This document shows, in pieces, positions 38,901-50,479 of a DNA stretch of 64,000 bases. Under the pieces are notes generated by a model. That model searched no databases, was not told the DNA's origin, and saw only the letters and a program-made list of their open reading frames with translations. This DNA is from Enoplolaimus lenunculus (lineage: Eukaryota > Nematoda > Enoplea > Enoplida > Thoracostomopsidae): assembly GCA_030248215.1 (NCBI GenBank), contig JASANG010003755.1:248001-312000 (forward strand). The letters are read 5' to 3'. Numbering within the stretch: the stretch's first letter is position 1; every line of letters begins with the position of its first letter. The position numbers and the translations under genes were made by a program.

Positions 38901-40963
38901 TAGGTTTTCAGGCAAGCTAATAGGTTTTCAAGCAAGCTAATTGAATCAACCATGGCTCACAAGCAGGACCGATCAAGTGCAGAAAATTTGCCAACTGTTG
39001 AAGCTCTCCACGTTGTGGCTCTGGTCGTACAGGAGCTTTCGTTATCGTTAGCTGGTGCTAAGGTCTACATACATTTGAGAATATTGTCACGAAACTGAAA
39101 GTTCTGTATGAGTTTAGATTGTTAGAAGACTATAACTTCTAGCTCAATTTAGCGGTTAACTGTTTATTTTTATTTTAAGGTGCTGGCGGCACGCAACGTT
39201 TGACACGTGTTGTTGGCAAATCGCTAGCAATGGAAATGACTCTAACGGGAAATATGATTCACGCTAAGGAAGCTCGAGACCGGGGTATTTGACTTTCTTA
39301 GTTTTTAAGGGTTTATCTTGACAGTGCACTTTTGTGGTTCTGCGTTCTGGCCCGATATTTAGTTTGTTCGCGGTTTATTTGTTTAAAGTTTACGTGTGCG
39401 GGTTTTCGTTTTGAAAAAGTGCAGTGTATGTGCGGATTTCGTTATTAAAAGTTGGGTACTGGCTTTTTCTTCTTACATATATGATATTATGTGGTTTATA
39501 ATTTAAACTATCCAACTTTGAAAATATTAAAGCGTACAGAAAGATAAAAATGCAGAAAGTTTTACGGGATATAATAATTTTTATTGATTGTTGATTTCGT
39601 AGTTTTTTAATTTAAAAGTTTTTTCTGTTATTTTGTTGTTATTACTACAGGGAATTTTTCGTTGGCTTTGCTTTTCAGGCTTGGTCAGCAAAGTATTTCC
39701 GTCAGACAAGGTTGTGGATGAAGCAGTTGCGTTGGGGGACCGCATTGCCGCTCAGTCACCATTAGTTGTTCAAATGTGCAAAGAGGCTGTGAATTCAGGT
39801 AAAATATTTTAGTTTCATTGCATTCAAAGATGGTATGCACCACATTGCAACTATTGGACTTTTTAGAGAAGTAGACACAACTTTATTGAGCATTGCTGTA
39901 GGGCCCCTGTTATTGTTCTATATCAGTACAGATCCCGTGTTATTCCAATCTTCACTTTGCTACAAGCGGACTTAGTATTCATTCATAAATTTTCTGAGTT
40001 CTGAATCTTGAGATACAAATTGTACTAGAAAATGTGCAAACAACAAAACTGATTAGATTTTAACATTTTGCTTCTATCTTAATTATATAACTGAAAAAAT
40101 ATTGTGGATTGAAATTGTGCATAATGTAGTATAAACACTAAGAATGGGAAGCTTTAGATATTCTTGGCAAAGCTATTTGTTTCAAAATCATTTGTTTCTG
40201 CCTATTTGTTTTTATTATTATCAGTTTGGTGGTGTTTTTTGAAAATGTGTTCTCACGTATTGTAAAATCATGCAACGTTTGTGAATTTAAACGCTGCATG
40301 CAGTTTGAATATTGTACCTTAGCATACGAAACATCACTGGAGCAAGGTTTAAAGTTTGAAAAGAAATTGTTTTATGCAACGTTTGCAACCGTAAGTTGCA
40401 TTTTTTTGTGTTAGTTGAGATATATAGAACTCGACGTGTTCATGGATAATAATTATGCTTTTGACATACATGTGGTCATTAGATGGATTAAGTTTGCTGT
40501 CCATTGTAGCATGACATTACTACGTATATTTAAATCACTGCTTATGTGACTTTGCTTGCAACTCGTATTAACTTTCTTAGGAATTTCAGTATTAATGGCT
40601 ATCGTGTGGGCTTATTTCTACGTCCTTCAAGAAGTCGTAAAATAGTAATTATTTGCCGACAATAAAAAGTAGTAAATAATTCATACTTTGTATAGTTTGG
40701 TAAACGTCGATAGTTTTGTTGTTAGCAGGACCATGGTGATATGAAATCAAAGCAAGAAAATCATGGGATTGCCAAAATTTGTTCCTTAGAAACATTTAAA
40801 AATATAATAGAAAATTATTCTTGATTAGGTTTGTAGTTGCAGAATTTTGTATTTTGATGTATTTTTATGTATATTTGTATATAATTCGCTTTTGCAGCAT
40901 GATCGCAAAGAAGGAATGTCGGCTTTTGTTGAGAAAAGAAAACCTGATTTTAAAGCAGAGTAA
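35913..40963 (+). CDS. ECHS1: Enoyl-CoA hydratase, short chain, mitochondrial (crotonase), complete
   Basis: ECHS1 hydrates trans-2-enoyl-CoA to 3-hydroxyacyl-CoA in mitochondrial beta-oxidation and valine breakdown. Nine exons: 35913-36003, 36291-36403, 36642-36723, 37456-37583, 38655-38754, 39180-39284, 39679-39798, 40323-40390 and 40898-40963. The 290 residues equal the human length. Exon 1 gives a 30-residue, arginine- and histidine-rich leader without Asp or Glu, ending HHGRYFCSP, a good mitochondrial presequence. An in-frame ATG at 35934 is an alternative start. The mature part has [20 protein letters not shown], the oxyanion-hole loops, and catalytic glutamates E144 ([11 protein letters not shown]) and E164 ([15 protein letters not shown]) at the same positions as in human. 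The C-terminus is [17 protein letters not shown]. Divergent neighbour of CDK7, with no sign of a shared promoter. Confidence 0.97.
36930..37020. repeat. Short CCGGTA-type repeat fragment in ECHS1 intron 3
   Basis: AGTTCCGGTAAAAATTTCAT followed by GGCTGCGGTATCCGGTATTT recalls the CCGGTTCCGG elements elsewhere in the window. No ends are visible. Confidence 0.35.
37285..37390. repeat. GTGACGGACGGCGCCGTACGG repeat in ECHS1 intron 3
   Basis: Three short GC-rich units (GTGACGGACGGCGCCGTACG, GTGGCGGACGGCGCTGTACG and GTGACGGACGGCGTCGCACG) are followed by TATAGTGCAACCCTAA. The same terminal sequence and GC-rich motif occur at 58610-58680 and, inverted, at 2081-2190. Confidence 0.55.
37807..38470. repeat. 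Second copy of the ~170-base-unit tandem element, in ECHS1 intron 4
   Basis: Shares the head (GTGGGACTACATTTATTGAG), the internal tandem units and the tail (AAACGGCTTAAAATTTTAAA, ACCCCAATGCGAGGTTAAC) with 30870-31690, in the same orientation on the plus strand. It has fewer units and an internal loss near 38275. It extends a little further at the tail (GATTCAGCCGTTCCTGAGAT). Confidence 0.75.
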
Positions 40964-42877
40964 AATTATTGTTTTTGCATTAATTTATTGCTTTATAAGT
41001 GTTATATATTTATCGTTTTACACTCCTTGTCTTGGTAAAACCGGGAGGTCTGCCTTCTGTTCCTGCAGAAAACCGACCTCATGCTCCGATAGCATTTTTG
41101 CCGGAAGTTGCTTCAAGTTTGGTAGTGAAATTTTTCGTATGTTTGCACAATTTGTGTGAAATTAGGTTCCGTCCACTGAAAGCTAGGTGTCTAGTAGGTA
41201 ACACACTAGAGCCACACTGATTTCCCAGTGATTCTAGTGTAGGCTAAAATATACTGCCAAGGACAAAGTACAGACGCCTTAGCTATTGGGGCAGGCTCTC
41301 TGGACTTGTAAAAGCTATTGCCCTGTTGTTGGCAATTACTTACCTTGTGCGTCTATTCAGTGTGTCACATATATTGTGTAAGGGATGGATATATGGTATT
41401 ATGTTTGTGGGGTTCGTGTTCAATGGTATAATATGGATTGTGATGTCACGGGTATGTAGGGCCACCACTTGCAAACACCACACAGTGGGCTTGTAAGAAG
41501 ACTGACAAAAGCCTGCCGAGTTCTTCCCAGCGTGTGCAGGTTGCAACGCGATCCACTTATTAATATATTAAACATTGTTTTGATTAGTAAAATTATTATA
41601 GTAAATCTTGTTTTGAGTTTGCTTCAATTTTCTGAGTGTTAGGCTACTCGGAACCATGTAAAATTGTATTTTTTAGTAAAAGAATTTCGTGAGCGGGAAA
41701 ATTGTAGGTAGCGACCTTGCTATTTTATCACTAAAAATCAGAAGGGATGCCTACGTCCGGCCCCGGAGTGTTAGTGCTCGGAACTTTCGTTTATCAGCAT
41801 TTTCAAACACATTACAGAGCTGGAATAGCTAAAAAGGTGCATATTTCAGTAGAGATGACCAGAAGCTTGCGGGGCTGTGAGTCCGGCAGAACTGAAATTA
41901 CTCAGAAGTTAGGTTCAGATGTAAACACGGCATTTATCTACAATAAATATTGCATCAAACAGAAACAGCAAAATCACAAATAGATAAGCATTCATTTTAA
42001 GATTAAAGAAATATGTGGTGCTTAGTAAGTAAGGGCGCAATTGGAATTCCGGCTGATTCGAAAACCATTTGTTTCACACACTATTCACCACCGCAGGACT
42101 GCTGGGACGATAGGAGACAACTCTTTATCACCCTATGTCCGCCTCTGAATAGCCACCGCCGCCATTAGCTAGGACTTCGTTTCGGGAGGGGATGAGAATA
42201 AAGCTGGTATTTTCAAAGCCTGTACACATGCCTTTTTCTGGTTTTCTAGAAATTTCAAAAGGGAGGTATAATTCCTCCTACTAACGAATCTAAGGAGACC
42301 ACTCCGGCCAAGGCACTCCAAAGCACAAAATGGCGTTTAGCTTCTCGCTCGCGACTCCTAGCACTTTTATATCTAGGATTTCACCGTGAAGAATCCAATG
42401 TTGGCCGAGTTGTTCCCCCAGAATTTCAGCTGTGCAGTCGAGGGAATCCCTAAAAATAACACTTTCTGCAAAAGCTGCTAAATGTTGGATCTCAGAAGTA
42501 AACGTATCGTATAATATGAAGTAAACTTACGGAAATTTTTTGAACATTTTGTGTTAGTAATTAAACGGTGTGTATTTTCCAGCAAAGGCCGATAGAATCT
42601 TCATATACTCAAACCGATGTGGGAAGGCACGCGGCAAACGCAAAAGACTTTTTTTGCCAATCGTCTCTCAGTATTTCAAAATGGCGGCGATTTCCGTTTA
42701 AACTGTTGAAGGCGGAGGTTGGGAAATTTTCAAAATTTTTATTACGCAATATTTCACAAAAAAGCTTGCAAACATCAACATTTTGCGGTAACCATGACCA
42801 TTTAGTTAATTTTCATTAAGTTGAGTAACGGAAACAGAAATAAACGCTGATTTTTGCTAAATTTGATATTCGACTGT
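40964..42877. other. Intergenic, nothing firmly recognised
   Basis: Lies downstream of ECHS1. Short open frames at 40999-41220 and 41747-41983 show no family similarity. The stretch 42060-42480 is less AT-rich and could be old transposon sequence, but I cannot assign it. Confidence 0.35.
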
Positions 42878-43230
42878 CAGGGTGCAATCGGAATTCCGGT
42901 TCCGGTTTCGGCATTTTTTCACCTTCCGGTTCCGGTAAATTTTTACCGGATTTAAAAATTCCGGTGTTATAATTTTGCCGTTTTCTTAACTTTGCTAATT
43001 TTTAAGAATCTCTTTTGAAAGCCACTTGTACTCCGAATATAAGCCATTGGTGGTGGATTTCACTTCAGTCGACGACGAAAATCTAAAATACAACAAATAA
43101 AATAAATACCTATGTTCGACTAAGGTTGTTTCACAAATAATTGAGCAAAAAATACGATTAAAATGAAATTTTTATGAAATGCATTTTTCACTTTCCGGTT
43201 CCGGTAAATTGTAATTCCGGTTGCACCCTG
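42878..43230. repeat. 353-base hAT-like MITE with near-perfect 8-base target duplication
   Basis: Ends CAGGGTGCAATCGGAATTCC and CCGGTTGCACCCTG are inverted, with CCGGTTCCGGTAAATTT motifs inside both ends. The flanking octamers TCGACTGT (42870-42877) and TCCACTGT (43231-43238) differ at one base. CAGGG ends with an 8-base duplication are typical of hAT elements. There is no transposase. Confidence 0.7.
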
Positions 43231-43384
43231 TCCACTGTTATTAACTGACTGGGGTTGGAATCTCGATTTGCCAAATACACATTTAACAAGTCCTGTTTTT
43301 GTTTTGTTCCGTCGGGCCTTCCGGTCCTCGCATTTCACCTTCCGTTCCGATACAATCCTTCTTTCTTTCTTTTTTTTTTTTTTT

Positions 43385-43622
43385 TACTCCGATATAAGCC
43401 ATTGTGTGGATTCACTTCAGTCACACGAAAATCTAAAATACAACAAATAAAATAATACCTATTTCACTAAGTTTTTCACAAATAATTGAGCAAAAAATAC
43501 GATTAAAATGAAATTTTTATGAAATGCATTTTTCACTTTCCGGTTCCGGTAAATTGTAATTCCGGTTGCACCCTGTCCACTGTTATTAACTGACTGGGGT
43601 TGGAATCTCGATTTGCCAAAAC
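43385..43622. repeat. Near-duplicate of 43029-43268, with scattered small deletions
   Basis: Repeats the right half of the preceding MITE plus about 38 bases of its 3' flank. From about 43480 on (AATAATTGAGCAAAAAATAC to CTCGATTTGCCAAA) it matches the first copy base for base. Before that it differs only by missing short runs, such as GTGTGG where the first copy has GGTGGTGG. A run of T (about 43365-43385) precedes it. Confidence 0.75.
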
Positions 43623-43694
43623 TGATACACATTATAAACTGTTTACAACTAGAAACCAAAATTAAAATATTGTTTTAAGCCTTTATCTTATATT

Positions 43695-43910
43695 TACACA
43701 GCAAAAAATGGTGAGTCAAATTGACTCTTTCCGAAATAGGCTTTTCCGGACTACACAAACTGAGTCAAAATTCGACTCCGTCAGAGTGAAATTCGACTAC
43801 TCAGATAGTCAAAATTGATTCTGGCGGAGTTGAATTTTGACTCAGTTTGTGTAGTCCGGAAAAGCCTATTTCGGAGAAAGTCAATTTGGCTTACTATTTT
43901 TTGCAGTGTA
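43695..43910. repeat. 216-base palindromic MITE just upstream of BTAF1
   Basis: Begins TACACAGCAAAAAATGGTGA and ends TACTATTTTTTGCAGTGTA. Each half contains CCGAAATAGGCTTTTCCGGA and ACACAAACTGAGTCAAAATT (or complement), so nearly the whole element folds on itself. Other copies lie at 51631-51836 and 56160-56285. TA at both edges suggests a Tc1/mariner-type insertion. Its right end is 114 bases from the BTAF1 start codon. Confidence 0.75.
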
Positions 43911-44024
43911 CGTTCAATGCTTACAATGTTAAAATGATATTTACTGAGGTACTGGACTGTATAAATGCAACATATAAGCGATCGGCTTAATTATTAGCGG
44001 CTCAAACGATTTCAACTGAAAGCC

Positions 44025-44698
44025 ATGGATGCATCACGGCTTGACAAATTAGTTCGGCTGCTTGAACTGGGATCAAGCGTTGCTCGCAAGCAGTCAGGAT
44101 TAGCGTTGGCAACGGTTGCTCAAAGTCACAGAGATCAGTTGCCACAACTGTTCGGTAAGTTGCAACGATTATTTGAATCGACCAATTGGGATACACGAGT
44201 CGGTGTAACAGCGGCGTTACGTTTAATAATTGATCAAATACCGGATTTGTTTACTGATATCGATAAAGACTTTTGTGTTGACTCTCGTTGCAAACAACAT
44301 AGTAAGATTGAAGCTTTTGAGTTGAAACAGTGTTTAACTGAACATTCAACGTATGTTGCATCGGCCGGGACAGAGTATGATTTGGAAACGACTGGCAGTT
44401 TGCAATCGCATACGATGGCGGATGTTGATCGTAAACTACGGACAAGTAGCAATTGTGCGTCGACAAATGAAATGAACGCTGCAAGGCAAAGGGTGAACAA
44501 GGTACTCGGGTTAAATCCGGTAATTGGTGTTTCAACGAATGAGTGGTTTTCGGACGCGGATTTGGAACCGCAATTAGCCGAGCATGGGTCTAACCAGAGT
44601 AACTCAAATCAAGCTGGCTTACAGATGGCAAAAAGTGACTTCAGTGATTTTTCAGGGCGGCCTGGCTCATCTGAAGTGAAGGATAGCCTCAAATTTTC

Positions 44699-44745
<47 letters not shown>

Positions 44746-47700
44746 GTAATAATAACAATAACAACAATAATAATAATAAATGGAATTTTACTAATGATCG
44801 CGAAGAACCAATGGGACCATTGAACAATAATACTTATGTAATAGATTGTATTTGGCATAATTGCTCGCTAATTCATAATTCATCGTGGGAAATTCGGCAC
44901 GGCGCTGCGCTGTGGTTGGTTGAGATTCTGAGGGGCTTGTCGAACTATGCTGACCAGCAGTCTACTATTTTGAAGCACGCTGTGAACGTTGATAACAAAT
45001 CCGATGCTCAAATGATTGAGGATAACCGCAGCTTGTCTCGCACAAACAAATTGAGAACAAAATGTGATTGGATGATTCCAGTAGCCAATCACATTGGATA
45101 CAATCTATTGATGGTTCTCGCGTTGGATCGGTTTAACGATTTTATTGGCCAAAATGCCGTAGCACCGGTACGTGAAACGGTTGCTCAAGGCGTTGTTCTT
45201 CTGCTGGTGCTATTATCGAAACTGAATGCCTCTGTGTTGCTCAAAATACTCGAAGATAAAATATTTACGTTTTCAAACTTTTGCCAAACCGATACAATTA
45301 AACTCGGAATTGGCAATAACGATCATTGGAGTATCCGCATTTGTTTTCTACTTGTGCTCAAATATGCTGTTGTTCCGGCGATAAGTATACAATCAATTGA
45401 TTTGACAGTATTTCATAGTCGGGTTGAAAATTTCCTACTGTCGTGTATTAGCGAACCGGTATTCAACGAAGATGCAGCTGTGTTGACTGCCGAAGTGCTG
45501 ACGTGTTCGTTTGAACGCTCCAGTGAAGCGAACAGCGATATTGGAAACAGATCAGGTGCGGTTTGGAACAGAATCCGAGATGACGTATTATCGTTTTGTT
45601 GGCGTCATTTAATAAATGACGTAACCGGTGACGATTGGATGAGCCCGGAGAGTTTTCTAAGGCTTATTATTGTGTTTTTGACAAGACCTGGCGAATGCGG
45701 CAGCGTTGCAAAATGCGATGACAGTTGCGCTGTTCGACAGATGGAACGAGTGAACAATGGCAATCAAGCGTTGCGGTATAGTTTTAACCAGTTTAGTGTA
45801 ATGTTGTCGTTATTAAGCCATCCAGCTGCTACTGTTCGAATATCAGCATTGAAGTGTTTACAGGCGATGTTAATTGCTGAATTTGAACGTTGTTGTGAAG
45901 ACAAAAATACAGATTTAACACAAGTGAACGTAAAACAGCAAGTAGTCTTGTCCAAAATACAACTATTTTGTCAAATAATCTATCAACGAGTACTATTTGA
46001 AACGGATAATTGCTGTCAACGGTTGCTTATTGAAGTATGGTATATTTTAGTCAGATTGATTTCGTTTGATTTACCGAGTACCGTTTTGGCAATTTGCCCA
46101 CGATTTGGTGTTTGGTTATCGTTTTTGATGGTTCCGGATGATGCTCCAAATATTGATCCGGCACTTTTGGCTCACAGCCCTGAGTTGGATTCGAAATACT
46201 GCTCAGATACACCGGTTCAGGCGTCGATGTACATTGGATCGGAATTGTTTTACGCAGCCAAAGATGATAACGAACGTAGGAATGTGGTCGTTAAAGCTAA
46301 ATGCAGAGGTGCGAAACTGTTGTCGTTGTTATGTCCGCTTATTGCTAGTTTGACGAAACGAACTGAGGGTAACGCTGATTCGCCTGCGCAAGCGTTATCG
46401 GAGCTAATTGGGTTGCATTTGAACTCACGTTCAACCAATCAAATTATCGCTGTATGCATGCTGATTTGTAATTGGTGGAAACATGAAAAGCAATGCGGTG
46501 TTGCAGGCGGTTCGTATGATTGTGACGCTTTGACTGCTGCAACTCGTGATCGATTGCTGAATTTACTCATTGATCCGTTACAGTACTGCGATGAAACTGC
46601 GCTGCCATTGGCTGAATTGAGTAAAGCAGCAATGAGTTATTTGGCAGCGTTGAAAGAATGCAGCGTATCCGTCCCTGAATCATTAACCAATCGGTTGCAA
46701 TCTCAAAGTATGTTTTCAATTGAACAAATGCGAATGTTGAATGAATTCGAATTTGAGCCAATGATAATTGAGAAACATAATTCTACAGAGGTCAAACGGT
46801 TACGAGAACGGTGTCAGAGTTTCCAAACTGATTATCAAAGGGTAAGCGAAACGGTTTTATCGTATCATGGATCTCTGGCAGTTTGGTTGTGTTCTACAGC
46901 GGTCAGCATTGGCGCATATCCGCCGAAATTTAATCCAGTAGTCAAACCGTTAATGGACTGTGTGAAAAACGGACCGGCCAATTGTGTTCCCGAAGCGTCC
47001 CGGTGCCTTGCACAGTTATTGATCCATATGTGGCAAAATGATTTCAAACAGTCGCCAAGTGGAAAAATTGTTAAAAATTTGTGCTCGTTTGCGTGTTCAA
47101 ACGCTAATTTAACTCCTGATGCGGCTGATTTTGTTGCGCATCGTGATGATATGAGTGCAATACTGCAATTTGCACTTGATACCACAGATGCTAAAAGTCA
47201 CTGGTTACCATTCAACTCAATCTTACCTGATTCCGCTGTCGAATTAGACTGTTTGCATCTGAAGCACCCAGCTGAACGGGCACATTTTGCATTAGGGACT
47301 ATATTTTCTTTATTGGGTAAGACAGTATTTGAAGTTGCGCCTGCGTTTAAGCAGTTTACAATCGATTATGTCGTCAAGGAGTTTGATCAAAGTATGGAAT
47401 ACTGTAATACAATAATAAATTCACTACAGGTAATTGAAGCAGTATTTGAACGAGCTCATTTTGACGTAAAGCGGACAATTTGTGAGGCTAATTTGACACG
47501 GTTACTATCGTTAGAATACATAGCTAATGCTAATGCAGCTGTTCGGCTAATGGTTGTTCGGGTCCTGTCGTTGTTTTTGGCCCAGTTTGCAGCAACACCA
47601 GCGAATGAGGCTTGGCCGGAATCACAAAGCGCTGATATGATTGGTCAATTTTATAATGAATTTTTCAGTCATTTATACGACAGTCGTGGCGTGTGCTCAT

Positions 47701-49994
47701 TCGCTAATGCTGATGTGCTAATTAAGTTGAGTCACCTGGAGTTCATTTATGTTATTTCTTTACGATATGAACATTGTTTAATTGGAGTTGTTGCGTTATT
47801 ACTGATGCCTGTGCTTAAATTAATGACCGATTCGTCTTCGGACGCTGTAAGACAGTTAGCATCATTAAGCTTCGCTAATTTAGTCAAGATGATGCCGCTT
47901 GAACACAACGCTTTTCGCCAAAATTCAACTACTGATGGCGACGGAGAAATTGATAATTTGACGTTTAGTTTTGTACAACGATCACTAATTACAAGGCTTA
48001 ATAGGACGCTCGTCAGTACCTATCGAGACCAGTATGGCTTAATCGAAGGACTTACATCAGCCAGTGCGGCTGAATCGCAGTTGAATCTCCCGTTTCAACT
48101 CAATGCTCAACTTAGATCGTATCAAGAAGACGGCATTCGATGGTTGTGTTTCTTGCAAAAATTTGGACTTCATGGTATACTTTCAGACGATATGGGATTG
48201 GGTAAAACGCTACAGACGTTGTGTGCGGTCGCTTGCCTGTACGCAAACGGCAACAGATCACCGGAACGTTGTGAGCTGGACAACTTTACTGCCGCGAGCG
48301 AACTGTTTCCATCGCTTATTGTATGCCCATCGTCGGTGGTGTTGCACTGGAGTTATGAAATCGACAAGTGGATTCCGAATAATATTTTGAATCCTGTCGC
48401 GATTTTGAATCCAATTTCAACTGAATCGACGCTTCGAAATCAAATTTCAACCAACAATGTCGTAGTCACTTCGTACGATGCGTTGCGAAGAAATGCGGCC
48501 GCGTTTGCGACAATTCGATGGGCGTATGTGATATTAGATGAAGGTCATTTGATTAAAAATTCAAAAACACAACTGTTTAAGGTGATTTTGACGCTTAGCG
48601 CGCAGTATCGGTTGATTTTAAGCGGAACACCGATTCAAAATAACCTACTTGAGCTGTGGTGTTTATTTGAATTTTTAATGCCAGGATATTTAGGCAGTCA
48701 GGCAAGTTTTGTTGCTCGCTACGCCAAACCAGTTGCACTCAGTAGACGGTTTGGTGATACAAAGTTAACTGACGATATGGTTCGTCGTGGACAAACTGCG
48801 CTTGCTTTGCTGCACAAACAAGCGTTGCCGTTTATTTTACGTCGTCAAAAGCATCATGTACTGTGTGAGTTACCACCTAAAATTGTTCAAGACTACTTGA
48901 CTGATATGTCACCGTTACAACGAGCGTTGTATCAACATTTCTGCGAAACAATTAATAATTTCGCTGACGCGGATCAAATACGATGCAATGTAGGTTCGTC
49001 TCGTAGATCCAATTTTAAAACTATTACCTATTTACGGCAACTCTGTGATCATCCTGTGTTAGTACTTCCATGCGCTCCTGACGACTATTCGCTGGAACTC
49101 AGTCGAATTGTTGGCGAACACGTAAAAGACGGTCAAGTTGAGTTGAACTCAATTGAACATTCTGGTAAACTTGTAGCGTTGGCCCAGTTGTTAGCAGAGT
49201 GCGGGATTGGTGAGCAACAGACGAACGACGATCTGGCGAGTCGAAGAAGCGATCATTTACTGGCTTTTGAACAATGCTCCAATGAGTTGGACGGCATTCC
49301 GCAGCATCGGGCGTTGATTTTTTGTCAATTTAAACGAATGATTGATTTAATTGAAGCAGCGTTTAAATCAAACTTAATCGGAAGCGATATCGCATACTTG
49401 AGGCTGGACGGCAGTGTGTTGCCTAAGAGTCGGCAGGAAATTGTCGACAAGTTCAACAACGATATTTCAGTCGATGTACTGCTGTTGACGACAGGGGTCG
49501 GCAGTTTGGGACTCAACTTGACCGGCGCCGATGTGGTGATATTTATCGATCACGATTGGAATCCAAGCAGAGATCTGCAAGCAATGGATCGAGCTCATCG
49601 ACTGGGTCAACGGCGGACTGTGAACGTTTATCGTATCATCACTCGCGGGACAATTGAAGAACAAATTATGAATTTACAAGGATTCAAACGGCGAATTGCG
49701 GCAACAGTAATCAACGATGAAAATTCAAGTATGCTTTCGATGGCAACTGATTCCATTTTAGAGACGTTGTCTGCCGATGTTGACGTGTCGAATTCATCTG
49801 GGCTGTGTTCATCGAAACGTCGCGCTGGGATAAAACGGGACGCTATTGGTGAAGCGAAATCGATGATTGGATCAGCGAAACACAAGGTGTCAACTGAAGA
49901 GGCTATGATTGCTAATTTAACAGAGTTGTGGGATGAAAGTCAGTACGACGAACAGTTTGACGCGAGGAAATTTATTGATACTTTGAACATTTAA
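44025..49994 (+). CDS. BTAF1: TATA-binding protein-associated factor BTAF1 / Mot1, Snf2-family ATPase
   Basis: BTAF1/Mot1 uses ATP to strip TBP from DNA and redistributes it among promoters. One uninterrupted frame encodes 1,989 residues (human about 1,850). The N-terminus (SRLDKLVRLLELGSSVARKQ, WDTRVGVTAALRLI) and about 1,350 residues of helical repeats correspond to the TBP-gripping HEAT array. The Snf2 motor follows: QLRSYQEDGIRWLCFL, Walker A DDMGLGKT (1388-1395), motif II DEGH (1505-1508), LSGTPIQNN, LTTGVGSLGLNLTGAD and AMDRAHRLGQ (1853-1862). The C-terminus SQYDEQFDARKFIDTLNI is typical. The start is the first ATG, in GCCATGG context. Residues about 226-252 are an asparagine run encoded by an AAT microsatellite. 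There are no introns, unlike every other gene here. Confidence 0.97.
44697..44777 (+). repeat. In-frame (AAT)n microsatellite within BTAF1
   Basis: An almost pure AAT run with a few AAC and AGT codons encodes about 25 asparagines broken by one serine. It falls in the loop-like N-terminal section of BTAF1, and its length probably varies between individuals. Confidence 0.9.
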
Positions 49995-50479
49995 GTTTTG
50001 TAAAATTATAATTGTTTGGGCTGGACTAAATCGGAATCATACTAAAGCAGCATGATGCAACTGTGCTACGGAAAGTGAAAATACTGGAGCCGGAGGTCGA
50101 TCAAGTTTGTCGGAGTCGAGGATAAGTCAAAATCTGGTACTTCAGAGTGGTGTTGAAATTGGGTCATAATTTATAAAAATTGGCAGAATTTTTTGTTTGA
50201 GTCTTTCGGAAGAATATGTGCAATTTGTTCAATTCCTGTATGAAAAATTTTACCAAATCCACCATTACAATTTTCGTAATCACAAAAAATGTTGGCTACT
50301 GAAAAAGCCGAAACCTCTGATAAAAATGTTACTCGAGCAGGAACCAAAGGTTAATTTTCAGCCGGAGCCGGAATTTCGAGATAAAGTTCATTTTGGCAAA
50401 TCTCGAAAACTGGCACATTCGACCGAGGTAGTAAATAATGGGTCAATACTTTGGTGTGTAAAAGTAGTATAAGCGTATT
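49995..50479. other. BTAF1 3' flank
   Basis: Contains GGAGCCGGAGGTCGA near 50092 and GGAGCCGGAATTTCG near 50364, and a related GCCGTAGCCGGAGGTTG lies near 51527, so decayed repeats are likely. No canonical AATAAA is seen close to the stop. No gene recognised. Confidence 0.35.

Noticed and set aside
40999-41220. Extra 3' exon or small gene after ECHS1
   Set aside because: The ECHS1 stop at 40961-40963 matches the normal family C-terminus, and the later frame has no similarity or good splice signals.
44609-44858. Leu- and Ile-run frames on the minus strand of BTAF1
   Set aside because: Produced by the complement of the AAT microsatellite.
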